The notes beneath the pieces were generated by a model. The model ran no database searches. It worked only from the letters and a program-made list of their open reading frames with translations, and was not told the origin of the DNA. A DNA stretch of 62,585 nt. It comes from a bacterium (GTDB lineage Bacteria; Myxococcota_A; Bradymonadia; REDH01). Location of the stretch: contig JAUICO010000010.1 in the NCBI GenBank assembly GCA_030427825.1, forward strand, positions 1 to 62,585, read 5' to 3'. Shown in pieces: positions 1 through 8,895 of the stretch; positions within the stretch are counted from its first letter, which is position 1, and every line of letters begins with the position of its first letter. The translations under genes were made by a program, and so were the position numbers.

Positions 1-482
1 ATAAGCCACGCTTCGAGGCGACGGCGAAGCGGGCCGAGTGTGGTTCCGCACGCGTGTACGAGCGGCAGGATGCGCCCCTCTGCCATGACATCAGCCAGGG
101 TGCCGGTGGGCGTCGGCAGCTCCAGAGTACCCAGAAAGAGAGTTGTGGACGCGGCGCCTCCGTAGCTGGAGTCTACGCGCTGCTGGTGCAGCTGCGCGAG
201 ACGTTCTCCCGATCGACGCCAGTTCGGCGGTGCCGGCTCCACGTACTCCAACACGAGGCCGCCGGCGTCGGCGTAGTGCACGGGCGGCACAGGCCAGCCT
301 TCGGTAGCGAGCCTACGAAGGCCGTCAGCCTCAGCGACGAAAGCGCTGCCGCCGGGTCCACCTGTCTTCGCGACGTAGGGTGTACAGCGCCAGACATCTG
401 CGATGTCGCCACCACCCATCCGACGCCATCCGGCTGCTTGCAAACGGGCGCGACGCAGCAGCGATACGAGTTCTGTATCCAC
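1..482 (-). CDS. Fructosamine kinase-like protein, N-terminal part (runs off the left edge)
   Basis: Reading the minus strand from a GTG at 482 gives an open frame of 160 codons to the window edge, so the C-terminal half is missing. The translation follows the fructosamine/ketosamine kinase N-lobe order: GGGDIADVW (residues 23-31), VAK with a likely ATP-binding Lys39, then FVAEADGLRRLA (E51 plausibly pairs with the Lys), VPPV, LVLEYVEP and LAQLHQQR. This family phosphorylates sugar-derived adducts on protein amines, so the likely role is cytosolic protein deglycation. An in-frame TGA lies three codons upstream of the GTG, so the start cannot be earlier. GAGGTG a few bases upstream can serve as ribosome site. 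The Asp of the catalytic loop is off the window, so activity cannot be judged. Confidence 0.72.
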   Translation of the reverse strand, partial: MDTELVSLLRRARLQAAGWRRMGGGDIADVWRCTPYVAKTGGPGGSAFVAEADGLRRLATEGWPVPPVHYADAGGLVLEYVEPAPPNWRRSGERLAQLHQQRVDSSYGGAASTTLFLGTLELPTPTGTLADVMAEGRILPLVHACGTTLGPLRRRLEAWL

Positions 483-671
483 TCTTCGTCACCTCACCCT
501 GCGGGGCCGAGCACATGTCGACGTCGAAAACTCAATACGTGACCCATGACCATGTCGTGACGGCAGCGCGATCGCAACGAAGCGGCATCTTCGGAAAGAT
601 CCCGACGCATGCACAAAGATGCTACGATGCCGCGACTCATCTGTGTCCCCCGCAGCAGAAGGAGCAATCAC

Positions 672-1499
672 ATGAAGGCATTTCAAATCGCAGCGATCGG
701 CGCGACAGCGCTGGTCATGGTTACCGCGGCATGTGTTCCGCAGATGTCGCGCCAGGAGGCGCTTGAAGCACTCGGCGAGGCGGCTACGGCCACGCGCGCA
801 CAGGCCCTGACCAACGACATCATCGAGATCAGCACGGAGTTTACCATCGGCCAGGGACTCGAGAACGCGGCCGACGAGCTGCGCGGAGCCATCGCATCGC
901 AGATCCCGTGTTCCACCGTCACGTTGAGCGGAGCCACGCTCACCCTCGATTTCGGGGGCCTCAATGACACCTGCTTCTGGCGAGGAAAGAACTGGGGCGG
1001 CGTAGCCATGATCGAGCTGAACTCAGACGCACCCTACGCCCTGACCGTAACCCACACCTGGGATGAACTCACGAACGGCGATGTCACTGTCACCGGCGTC
1101 GGAACCGTAGATTGGAACATCGAAACCGCATCCCGCAGCGTGGCGTACCAGCTCCTGTGGACGGACCGGATTTTCGAGGGGGTACGCGCAGATCGCGGCA
1201 CGATCACACAGCGCCTCATCAACCCGGAATCAGGCCTCGAAGACGGATTCGTGGTCGGCGGAACTCGCAGCTGGGAGAGTGACGCCGGCGTCTGGACTCT
1301 CACGGCGCGCGCGGTCGAGATGCGACTGCAGGACCCGATTCCGCAGGCGGGTTCCTACTCTCTTGTCACGTCCAATGGAGGCAACCTGGGGTTGGCGTTC
1401 GAGCGAATCGACGACGACACAATCGAAGCCGAACTCAGCGCAGCGGGACGTTCGTGGACCTTCCGCGTCAGCCGCAGCGGCCAGATTACCGAGGCGTAG
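672..1499 (+). CDS. Unknown lipoprotein
   Basis: A 275-residue protein starting MKAFQIAAIGATALVMV with a type II signal peptide and a lipobox ending at Cys in TAACVPQ, so it should be lipid-anchored in the cell envelope. I chose the ATG at 672 because AAGGAG lies just upstream and because it starts directly at the signal peptide; earlier ATGs give a leader that does not look like coding. The mature part is rich in Thr and Val and alternating strands (for example VTVTGVGTVDWN), suggesting a beta-rich fold. It contains two further Cys (CSTV, TCFW) that could form a disulfide. I do not recognise a family. It has its own 190-base upstream gap and no operon partner. Confidence 0.8.
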   Translation: MKAFQIAAIGATALVMVTAACVPQMSRQEALEALGEAATATRAQALTNDIIEISTEFTIGQGLENAADELRGAIASQIPCSTVTLSGATLTLDFGGLNDTCFWRGKNWGGVAMIELNSDAPYALTVTHTWDELTNGDVTVTGVGTVDWNIETASRSVAYQLLWTDRIFEGVRADRGTITQRLINPESGLEDGFVVGGTRSWESDAGVWTLTARAVEMRLQDPIPQAGSYSLVTSNGGNLGLAFERIDDDTIEAELSAAGRSWTFRVSRSGQITEA

Positions 1500-1570
1500 A
1501 CCCTGGTCGTTTCACCCTGACCCGCGGTGTGCGAAGCCCCGGGCGCCCGCCCGAGCGATTCTCCGACATC

Positions 1571-2770
1571 CTACGGAATCGGAGCGCGCGGCAGCTCAGA
1601 TTCTACCGCCGTCGCAGAGCAGGACCCGGGCGCGGTGACATCGTTGCACCGTGACGGCGCTCCGTCCTCGAAGTCCATGAAGTAGCTGCGGCCATCAACA
1701 GGTCCAGGGAAATCCCCGGTAAGGAACTGAACGCCACTTTCGATGGCGGTCGCGAGGCGCGCAGCATTCGACTCATCGCTGCTGTCCGCGGAGCCGATGT
1801 TGCTGGTAACGAGGAGGTTGGCGCTGTGCGCGTCTGGAATGCTCGTCGACGCCGGGTCGTTGATTTTTGCCACCGCCGCGAAGTGCAGATCGCTTTCGCC
1901 CGGCGATGTGTGAACAAACATCATTCTTCCTTCCAGGGTCGTGAGATCGTCAGTGTATCTGGCGCGATGGTCTTCGCCGTCCAACATCGCAAAGATGATC
2001 TGATCCCGCATCTCCCCAAGCGTCGGCCACCCCTCACCTTCGAGTCGTGCCCGAATTGAAGAGGCATCTCCCTGGAGGTGGTCCGGTGTGAACACCCGAT
2101 CAGGCCACACCGAACGTATCTCTGCGTCGAGGCCGTCGTAGTCACGAATAGCGGCGCCAAAGTCGATATCGTCCTTCATCTCCAACCACACAAAGAGCGG
2201 GTGATGACCCGGATTGTCATCCGACCAGCTTCGCAGCTCCTGAAGGCAGTCCACAAAACGCAGGCAGGTGGTCTCATCGTCGATGAAGGGCAGGTGATAC
2301 ACCTCGAAGCTGTCATCCTCGCCGGTCTGGTGCACGTCCAACTCAAAGGCTCTGCAACCGTAGTCCTCAAGCTGAGTGGTCAGCGGCGCATGTGTGTACC
2401 GGTGGCTGTCGTCGGCCGACTGCTCCTCTTCGACGTGGTAACTGTTGTGTGTTCCTTTCGCCTGCAGATGATTGAGGCGCAGCGTGTCGTCGAGCGGGTA
2501 CCCGTAATTCGGTGGTATGTACCGCAGATACGCTGGCGGCCCCGTATCAGAATCGTCCGCGTCGCCGATGTTTGTGTCCCCATCGTCCGCGTCGACGGTA
2601 TCTCTTTCGTCCACATCTGCGTCGCCGTCGCCCGCATCGGTGTCCGTGTCAGTCTCGATGAGGTCATTTCCCACGTCGCCGGCATCCGTTCCGACGACGT
2701 CTCCGTCACGACAGCAAGCCAGGCAGCAGAGCAACGTGGCGCCGAGAATAGCGAAAGTAGTCCTCTGCAT
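1571..2770 (-). CDS. Ca2+-dependent phosphatidylinositol phospholipase C-like lipoprotein
   Basis: A 399-residue exported protein: lipobox Cys19 (CLACC), an Asp/Thr-rich linker (about residues 21-78), then a PLC-like TIM-barrel domain. THNSYH (107-112) carries the likely first catalytic His108 and ELDVH (143-147) the second, His147, in the style of bacterial Ca2+-dependent PI-PLC proteins. FVWLEMKDD further on could hold metal ligands. The expected reaction is cleavage of a phosphodiester such as phosphatidylinositol at the cell surface; the actual substrate is unknown. The ATG at 2770 overlaps the TGA of the upstream gene (TGATG), so the two are probably translationally coupled; a GTG one codon earlier is possible. 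The linker is typical of the other lipoproteins in this window. Confidence 0.82.
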   Translation of the reverse strand: MQRTTFAILGATLLCCLACCRDGDVVGTDAGDVGNDLIETDTDTDAGDGDADVDERDTVDADDGDTNIGDADDSDTGPPAYLRYIPPNYGYPLDDTLRLNHLQAKGTHNSYHVEEEQSADDSHRYTHAPLTTQLEDYGCRAFELDVHQTGEDDSFEVYHLPFIDDETTCLRFVDCLQELRSWSDDNPGHHPLFVWLEMKDDIDFGAAIRDYDGLDAEIRSVWPDRVFTPDHLQGDASSIRARLEGEGWPTLGEMRDQIIFAMLDGEDHRARYTDDLTTLEGRMMFVHTSPGESDLHFAAVAKINDPASTSIPDAHSANLLVTSNIGSADSSDESNAARLATAIESGVQFLTGDFPGPVDGRSYFMDFEDGAPSRCNDVTAPGSCSATAVESELPRAPIP

Positions 2771-3147
2771 CACGTCGAGACCTCTTCGATCAGTTCAATG
2801 CCCAACGCGCGAACAACGACCTCAAACGCGGCGGCGTCCTCGACCGTGAAGCCAACGACCAGCTTCTGTCCATCGACATCGAGATGGTACACGCACGCGC
2901 GGCTCGGGCGCCGAAGATCCCATGGAAACCACGCCAGGTGACTGCCGCCGTGAATTCGCCACCTGCCGTTTGCGAGGGTGTTCTTCCTGCGCAGGACCCG
3001 CCGAATTTCTGCCCTCGGAATGCGCTTTGGCCGGAAGCTCGGAAAGTAGTACCTGTAAAGCACGAGGCCGCCGTCGCTCAGATGAACCAGCTTGTCCCTG
3101 TATTCTTTCGCACGTGCCTGCACTGCTGACTCCAGGAGATACGACAT
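2770..3147 (-). CDS. Small PH-like / YcxB-like domain protein
   Basis: A 125-residue soluble protein beginning MSYLLESAVQARAKEY. The body LSDGGLVLYRYYFPSFRPKRIP followed by IRRV, a run of basic residues, then HLDVDGQKLVVGFTVEDAAAFEVVVRALG resembles bacterial PH-like domains that fold as a beta sandwich with a C-terminal helix. It has no signal peptide or membrane segment, and its function is unknown. Its stop overlaps the start of the PI-PLC gene, so it may be co-translated with it. The start codon shares two bases with the start of the divergent HEXXH gene (CATG at 3145-3148), and no strong Shine-Dalgarno is seen for this one. Confidence 0.62.
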   Translation of the reverse strand: MSYLLESAVQARAKEYRDKLVHLSDGGLVLYRYYFPSFRPKRIPRAEIRRVLRRKNTLANGRWRIHGGSHLAWFPWDLRRPSRACVYHLDVDGQKLVVGFTVEDAAAFEVVVRALGIELIEEVST

Positions 3148-4897
3148 GAAACCCAATCCGCCCCGGTCGCTTGTAGGCGACCCGCGACAACGGTTCCAGC
3201 GTCGTCCCGGAATGCACGCCGGCTTCGCTATCGCCCCCTCGCTGACATGCATTGTCGCGACGCTGATTCTCCTGCTGGCGGCCTGTCGCGACGACGAAGT
3301 GGTTGATGACGTTCCGGACAGCGCCGATGTTGTCTCTGACACGGCGGACGTCGTTGAAGACGTGCCAGTCGACGCCGACATCGACGTCGACACGGTCTCA
3401 GACACCCGTGATGCCGATGGCGGTGATGCCGACGACGTCGAGCCTGACGCGGGCAACGATGCGGACGTTGATGCGGAGCCGCCTGCGGCGCCCGATGTTT
3501 TGCTCACCTTCGCCGAGCTCCCGGCTGAGGTGAACGGTGGTCTCGGCTATGTCATCGACGACAACGAACCGGTGCCGTTCGAAGTCCACGCGAACGCCGC
3601 GGACACAACCCTGGACATCATGCAGGTCGGACGAAGCGGCCCGGTGGACTGGGACGCCACGCGGCTTCGCTGCGATACTGCCCTCACGCTTGAAGACGGC
3701 AGCACCGTGGCCGCGGACGCCATCGTTCCTGCGGATGCGCTGCGACGCGCGGGCGCTCGCGCCTGGTTGCGCTTCGGCCCTGACAACGGACTGCCGACAG
3801 ACACACACATTCAATGTACCGTGCATGTAAGCGGACCCGGCGGCGAAGGCTCCGCCGACCTTAGCTTCAATACACGCGATCTGCCCGATGAATTGGACCC
3901 CTTCGTGCGACCCGACCGCTGGTTGCTCACCCTGGACCGAGATGTGCTCTCGGTAAGCTGGCTCGTGAACGAAGACCGCACCGTGACATTCGAGGTTGAG
4001 CAGGCCGCAAACGGTGTCCCCGACTGGGAGGAAGCGCTCGTTGCTGCGGGCATACTTCCAGAGGACAACCCAGAGCTTCGGCAGCGCCTTCGCAGTCGCT
4101 TCCTCACCGGCGTGCGGCAGGAGCTGCTGCGCGTCTTCAAACAGTCGCCGGACGGCGATCTCGACGAGGACAGCGTACCAATCCACTTCTTCATGCAGGG
4201 CGACCCGAACGCGCCGAGCGTAGACGAGTTCAGTGAAGACGGCGACCTCTCGCTGATCGCTTTCGCGGGACAGCTGCCGGACACCGACCTCTTCGGCCAG
4301 GCCTGGCTCGATGCAAACAATCAGGGTGCCGAAGACAACACAGTGCTCGGCAACGGTGTAGCCACTCTCACCATGATTCGATTCTTTCTGGAGCAGTCCA
4401 TCGGAGTCCTGCTCTTTCAGGACATACTTCCGCACACCGGAACCGCGCCCGGGAGACACGAATTTGACGAGGTCATTCTGGCGGACGATTTCGACCCCGC
4501 CAACGCCACCAGCCCCGCGATGCGCCGACGCTACAACATTATCAAGCTCGGCTTTGACGCGCTGTCGACGGCGGCCGCGATGACTATCGCTCACGAGATG
4601 GGACACTCCATGGGGCTGGTCACTCCCGGACCACCGCCCCGGGGCCTGTTTGGTGGGGTTGACGGTCTGAGCTTTACCTACGCCGATGAGGACAGCTGGC
4701 ACATCGACATGCCCGGCCCGAACGTGATGCAGGCCGGCGGCGGCGCAGAGCTGATCGAGGCTCTCGACAACCCACCTGTCTACGCCCCCCTCAACCTCGC
4801 ATACCTGCGGGGACGAATCGTTGTCGGCGGACCGGACATCCGTACGCGAGCGAACCTGAACCCGCCGCAGCAACGTATCGGCTGCCGGCACCGCTAG
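3146..4897 (+). CDS. Asp-rich lipoprotein with HEXXH metalloprotease-like motif
   Basis: A 583-residue protein. An N-region of about 24 residues precedes the hydrophobic stretch and lipobox LLLAAC (Cys47), followed by a roughly 65-residue linker built from Asp, Val, Ala and Thr. The C-terminal third contains TIAHEMGHSMGLV, an HEXXH zinc-binding site (His483, Glu484, His487). The metzincin-type third ligand would be the residue after GLV, and here it is Thr. A later NVMQ could act as a Met-turn. A surface-anchored zinc protease is plausible, but the third ligand is unassigned. I chose ATG 3146 because AGGAG lies 7 bases upstream; ATG 3212 would also give a good signal peptide but lacks a ribosome site. 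Confidence 0.75.
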   Translation: MKPNPPRSLVGDPRQRFQRRPGMHAGFAIAPSLTCIVATLILLLAACRDDEVVDDVPDSADVVSDTADVVEDVPVDADIDVDTVSDTRDADGGDADDVEPDAGNDADVDAEPPAAPDVLLTFAELPAEVNGGLGYVIDDNEPVPFEVHANAADTTLDIMQVGRSGPVDWDATRLRCDTALTLEDGSTVAADAIVPADALRRAGARAWLRFGPDNGLPTDTHIQCTVHVSGPGGEGSADLSFNTRDLPDELDPFVRPDRWLLTLDRDVLSVSWLVNEDRTVTFEVEQAANGVPDWEEALVAAGILPEDNPELRQRLRSRFLTGVRQELLRVFKQSPDGDLDEDSVPIHFFMQGDPNAPSVDEFSEDGDLSLIAFAGQLPDTDLFGQAWLDANNQGAEDNTVLGNGVATLTMIRFFLEQSIGVLLFQDILPHTGTAPGRHEFDEVILADDFDPANATSPAMRRRYNIIKLGFDALSTAAAMTIAHEMGHSMGLVTPGPPPRGLFGGVDGLSFTYADEDSWHIDMPGPNVMQAGGGAELIEALDNPPVYAPLNLAYLRGRIVVGGPDIRTRANLNPPQQRIGCRHR

Positions 4898-4915
4898 CGT
4901 CTCTCACCACCACAC

Positions 4916-7018
4916 CTATAGTGAGATGACTTCGGTCAACATGATGTCGCGTACGTTGGGACCGGCATCGATATGGTAGTCGCCCACTTCGAGCGCCCAA
5001 TCTGAGGCGGCCTCGTCAAAGTAGCGAAGCTCGTCGATGGTGAGTTCGATTGTCGCAGTTGCCGACTCGCCCGGTTCGAGCTCAAGACGCGTAAACCCGC
5101 GAAGGTCACGGGGCGCTCGCTCTGCGACAACTCCCGGAGCACCGACATACACCTGTACGACCTCAGCGCCCGGCACGTCGCCGGTGTTTGTTACGTCGAC
5201 CTCAACTGTGACGGCTTCCGCGCCGGCAGCGACTCGCATCCCATCGTAGGAGAACGACGTGTAACTGAGGCCATAGCCGAAAGGATAAAGAGCCTGGTGG
5301 CCCTCGTTCTGCAGATGCCGATACCCGTGATAGTAGCCGTACTGCACCGTCAGAGATTCGTTGTCGAACTCCGGCAGGTCGCTTTCGCGTGCCGCAAACG
5401 AGATCGGGAGTCTGCCGCTGAAGTTTGCGTCCCCAAAGAGCAGCTCGGCCAGCGCGTCGCCGCCACGGACACCTGCATACCACGCGACGACAATCGCATC
5501 GGCGTCGTCCTGCCACCCGTCCATGAGCACCGATGAGCCGCCGACGTACACGACAACAACCTGCTCGTTGAGCGCCATCACGTCAGCCAGCAGGTCGAGA
5601 TCGCGTTCGGGAAGCATCATCGAATCACGGTCGCCGGCCGCGATCTGCCCTTCGCCCTCCTGGCCTTCGTCGTAGCCGACCACCGCGATCACGACGTCCG
5701 CGACTCCCACAGCTTCAACGGCATCGTCGTCCCAAACACTGTCATCGATGTACGCGAGTGTTGCGTCGCCGGCGGCGGCTTCAAGTCCTTCGACGAAGGT
5801 CACCACGTCGCGGGAGTTCACGGCGCTGCTGCCGCGGTCGCCCGTGTTCTCTGCGCCTGCGAGCTCACCGACAACGGCGATCCGGACGTCTTCACGGCGC
5901 TCGATCGGAAGCACGCCTCCAGAGTTCTTGAGCAGCACCATGGATTGCCGCGCAACCTGTTGCGCGAAGTCGAGAGCGGCCTCACTCTCGGTGCGCTCAA
6001 TCGTTGTGTCCCGCGTTCGGCTCGCGAAGCAGCGCTCGGCGCGCAGAATGCGGCGAACAGCTTCGTCGACCAGCGCGACATCCACGTCGCCGGCGTTTAC
6101 GGCGTCGACAAGTGGCTCACCGTAGACCTGAGGATACTGCATCTCGATGTCGAGTCCGCCTTCGATGGCGCGGACCGTGTCGTGTGTGCCCCAGGTGAAG
6201 TCCGAGACGGTGATGCCGACAAAACCCCATTCGCCTCGCAGAATGTCACGGATCAGATGTGTGTGTTCGGAGCCCCACACACCGTTGATCTTGTTGTACG
6301 AGGTCATAACCCCACCGGCGCCGCCCTCCTGCACCATGCGACGGAAGTGCGGCAGATAGATCTCGCGAAGAGTCCGCTCGCTGAGCTCAACATCGACCTC
6401 AAGGCGTGTGTCTTCAATGCTGTTTGCGGCGAAATGTTTGATCACGGTGAGCACGTGTTCCTGGGCGCCCTGCACAAACGCGGTACCGAAAGCGCCCATG
6501 TGCATGGTGTCTTCGCCGTAGGTCTCCTGGGCGCGACCCCAGCGCGGGTGGCGCAAAATATTCACCGTCGGCGCCAGCAGTACATCCGCGCCAACGAAAC
6601 GAAGCTCGTCGCCGATCCAGCGCCCCACCTCGCGCTCCATCTCGATGTCCCAGGTGGCACCACGCGCCATCGCTACGGGAAAAGCCGTGCCCGGGCGCCC
6701 GGAGAAGCGGCTGAGGCCCCGAGGACCATCCAACATCGCAAAGCCGGCGATGTCCTGGTCCGGGAGCGCGGTCGTTCGCCAGGCACCGCGGTCCGGGATG
6801 ACTGAGAATCCGTGCATCAGCGACACCTTCTCTTCGAGTGAGAGTGCCGCAATCGTCGCGTCAATCCCAGCCTCAACGTCGGCGTAGTCAACACCACAGA
6901 ACGCCTGCAGCCTCGCATCCGGTGTGGGCGCCTCAGCGCCGTCATCGCCGCATGCGGCGACGACCAGCAGCGCTGCACACACGAGCCATAGCGGATTCGA
7001 ACTCGGGCGCTGTCTCAT
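4916..7018 (-). CDS. Glycoside hydrolase family 3 beta-glucosidase-like lipoprotein
   Basis: A 700-residue lipoprotein (lipobox VVAAC, Cys23). The domain order is the usual GH3 one. An N-terminal barrel (about 55-340) has LAPTVNILRHPRWGRAQETYGED, KHFAANS and VSDFTWG with the likely nucleophile Asp273. An alpha/beta sandwich (about 390-570) follows, then a fibronectin III-like C-terminal domain with VTNTGDVPGAEVVQVYV. It probably removes beta-linked glucosyl or similar residues from the non-reducing end of oligosaccharides at the outer surface. ATG 7018 is chosen because it begins the signal peptide and has GGAG upstream; the frame remains open further upstream but is not signal-peptide-like. 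It is convergent with the HEXXH gene, with a short 18-base gap. Confidence 0.93.
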   Translation of the reverse strand: MRQRPSSNPLWLVCAALLVVAACGDDGAEAPTPDARLQAFCGVDYADVEAGIDATIAALSLEEKVSLMHGFSVIPDRGAWRTTALPDQDIAGFAMLDGPRGLSRFSGRPGTAFPVAMARGATWDIEMEREVGRWIGDELRFVGADVLLAPTVNILRHPRWGRAQETYGEDTMHMGAFGTAFVQGAQEHVLTVIKHFAANSIEDTRLEVDVELSERTLREIYLPHFRRMVQEGGAGGVMTSYNKINGVWGSEHTHLIRDILRGEWGFVGITVSDFTWGTHDTVRAIEGGLDIEMQYPQVYGEPLVDAVNAGDVDVALVDEAVRRILRAERCFASRTRDTTIERTESEAALDFAQQVARQSMVLLKNSGGVLPIERREDVRIAVVGELAGAENTGDRGSSAVNSRDVVTFVEGLEAAAGDATLAYIDDSVWDDDAVEAVGVADVVIAVVGYDEGQEGEGQIAAGDRDSMMLPERDLDLLADVMALNEQVVVVYVGGSSVLMDGWQDDADAIVVAWYAGVRGGDALAELLFGDANFSGRLPISFAARESDLPEFDNESLTVQYGYYHGYRHLQNEGHQALYPFGYGLSYTSFSYDGMRVAAGAEAVTVEVDVTNTGDVPGAEVVQVYVGAPGVVAERAPRDLRGFTRLELEPGESATATIELTIDELRYFDEAASDWALEVGDYHIDAGPNVRDIMLTEVISL

Positions 7019-7212
7019 ACCGTTCTCACTCCGAATGGGGTTCAGGACAGCATCGGACATTCTATGCGCACGCACAATTGTCGCGTTGAACCGGCTCCGA
7101 CGGCTGTATTCGCGTAGAATACGAATTCTGGGGCGCTGGGATTGCGCGCACCGAAGAGCTTCGACATCGTGCGTGGAGTCGCGAATTCGCGCCCGACCCA
7201 CCCTGAGGAATC

Positions 7213-8151
7213 ATGCACAGCCGGACCCACGCCGCTTTCCTGATTATCGCGCTCTGCGCCTGCTCCTGCGGCGATAGCGGCGATAGCGGCGAAACCGATC
7301 CCCGCGTCGAACGTGCCGAAGAAAGCCGTACGGCCTGGGCACAGCTTCTGTCCGAGAGCGAGGGCGTGGAGTGCGTAGCTCGTGAGTATCGCTCCGTCTT
7401 CGGTTCTTCCTGGAGCACGCAGGTTGAGTTTTTTGATGGGGTCGCACAGCAGTGGATTGACTGCACCGGCGAGCAGTTCAACTTCTCTGAACCCGCCGTC
7501 GAGGTGTGCACACGAGGGCGCGGCGTGCCTCCACAGCCCTATCCGACGATGGACGAGCTGTATGAGGAATGCATCCGAGATATCCTGACGGTGGATCCCG
7601 CAGTCAATGACATCGTCTTTGAGACAGACTCGCGGGGCATCATGACACGCTGCGCGTACACGCCGCACGGCTGCCTGGACGACTGCACCACCGGCATCTA
7701 CGTCGCGGCGGTGGACGCGACGGCGTGCGAGTGGGACGTCGACTGTAGCGACTGTAATCCCACCACCGCGCGGGATCGCCTGTTGGGTGACGCAGGCGCA
7801 GACGACTGCGGTCACAGCCAGGCATCCGATGGCTTCTCGGAAGCGTCGCTGTCCTGCATCGAGGCTGCGTGGCTGGACGACACGGCCTTCTTCGGATCCT
7901 ACGAACCGCAGGGGGTCGACTCGCATTTGGTGTACGCCGCCCTCTGGTCCGGGGAAGGACCGCTGCTGCTGCTTGCCTACGACTCCGCGCCCTGCGGTGG
8001 CTGGTCCTGCACAGATTGCATCCCCAGCCTCCAGCTCACCGAATGCCCGGGTTGGACCGTAGAAGACAGTCGGATCGTGTGCAGCGACGCTTCAGAGTCC
8101 AGGCAGCTCTGTGATGGCCGGGGAACACTGCTTCTTGAGCCTGTCCCATAA
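7213..8151 (+). CDS. Cys-containing lipoprotein of unknown function
   Basis: A 312-residue protein with a short signal peptide ending in a lipobox-like CACSC, followed by a Gly/Asp/Ser spacer (GDSGDSGETD). GAGG a few bases upstream supports the ATG at 7213. The mature part has about 18 Cys in pairs such as CTTGIY, CEWDVDCSDC and CGGWSCTDC, suggesting disulfides and an extracytoplasmic location. No catalytic motif is recognised. It is divergent from the GH3 gene (194-base gap) and convergent with the next lipoprotein (15-base gap), so it is probably transcribed alone. Confidence 0.8.
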   Translation: MHSRTHAAFLIIALCACSCGDSGDSGETDPRVERAEESRTAWAQLLSESEGVECVAREYRSVFGSSWSTQVEFFDGVAQQWIDCTGEQFNFSEPAVEVCTRGRGVPPQPYPTMDELYEECIRDILTVDPAVNDIVFETDSRGIMTRCAYTPHGCLDDCTTGIYVAAVDATACEWDVDCSDCNPTTARDRLLGDAGADDCGHSQASDGFSEASLSCIEAAWLDDTAFFGSYEPQGVDSHLVYAALWSGEGPLLLLAYDSAPCGGWSCTDCIPSLQLTECPGWTVEDSRIVCSDASESRQLCDGRGTLLLEPVP

Positions 8152-8166
8152 CGCGGGCGCCGTCGT

Positions 8167-8667
8167 TCAACGGCGGCGAATCATCGGCATCGGCGGCTCG
8201 CCCTCTTCGCCGATATCCTGCGTGGTCATCCGGTCGTGCGACTGAAACACTACGTGGCGGCGTTTGTTCTCGCCCTCGCGACTGGTAACGATCGTGATCG
8301 AATTCTCTGTGCTTTCTGCGGGCTCCCAGGTTCCTGTCTTCACCTGCTCATCGGGGGGAATTCCGGGGACTCCAATCACCGTCATCGTGTAGGTTCCGTC
8401 GTCTCGGACATCGAGAGACATCGTCGCGCCCTCCATGCCGGCGCGAATCTGCGCCTCCAGCGTCGGATCATTCTGCGAGAAGTTCTCGACCAGGAGGTCC
8501 GTAATCGCCTCCATGTCGCCGTCCCAAATCCCGATCACGGCTTCAGAGGGATTCAGCGGGCCCTCGGCGTCCCCCCCCTCCGCCGCTTTCTTCTTGCAGC
8601 CCGAGACAGTCGCAGCCAGCAGGCTGAGCGCGGTGAGAACGAGCAGTACGGTTCGAATCGGCTTCAT
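8167..8667 (-). CDS. Small lipoprotein of unknown function
   Basis: A 166-residue protein with a clear type II signal peptide (MKPIRTVLLVLTALSLLA, lipobox VSGC followed by KKK). The mature part contains GIWDGDMEAITDLL, SLDVRDDGTYTMTV, TGTWEP and VVFQSHDRM. The alternation of short strands with GxW and DGTY resembles small beta-barrel lipoproteins that report a difference between a measured and a maximal value, but I cannot name the family. GAGG lies 7 bases before the ATG. It is divergent from the VanW gene. Confidence 0.78.
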   Translation of the reverse strand: MKPIRTVLLVLTALSLLAATVSGCKKKAAEGGDAEGPLNPSEAVIGIWDGDMEAITDLLVENFSQNDPTLEAQIRAGMEGATMSLDVRDDGTYTMTVIGVPGIPPDEQVKTGTWEPAESTENSITIVTSREGENKRRHVVFQSHDRMTTQDIGEEGEPPMPMIRRR

Positions 8668-8830
8668 GTGGGACCTCGTGAAAGATGGCAGCCCGAAGGT
8701 GCTGCTGCGATCAGCAGTGTCACATGTGCGCCTGCGAATGACAATCGTCGACCGGACGCCTCCCTGTTGTCCCGCTTTCGGCCGGAGCTCCCCTGCGAAA
8801 ACTACCCACTACGGCCAAAGCCCCGGACAA

Positions 8831-8854
8831 TCGCATCGACGCAGACCGATGCGA
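8831..8854. promoter_or_regulatory. Perfect 8-bp inverted repeat upstream of the VanW gene
   Basis: TCGCATCG and CGATGCGA are exact reverse complements separated by 8 bases. The repeat is centred about 53 bases before the VanW start and about 175 bases from the divergent lipoprotein start. It could be an operator for a dimeric regulator. A weak hairpin is the alternative. No promoter elements are clear next to it. Confidence 0.3.
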
Positions 8855-8895
8855 GGTCGCGTGCGTTCCGATCGGAGGCAACCACAGGGAGTGCG

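Noticed and set aside
3398..4891. A 497-residue open frame on the minus strand inside the HEXXH lipoprotein gene
   Set aside because: It is a GC-driven shadow of the plus-strand gene: low-complexity, no recognizable domain and no ribosome site.
7042..7926. A minus-strand frame overlapping the 7213 lipoprotein gene
   Set aside because: The plus-strand gene has a signal peptide, ribosome site and Cys-rich body; the minus frame shows none.
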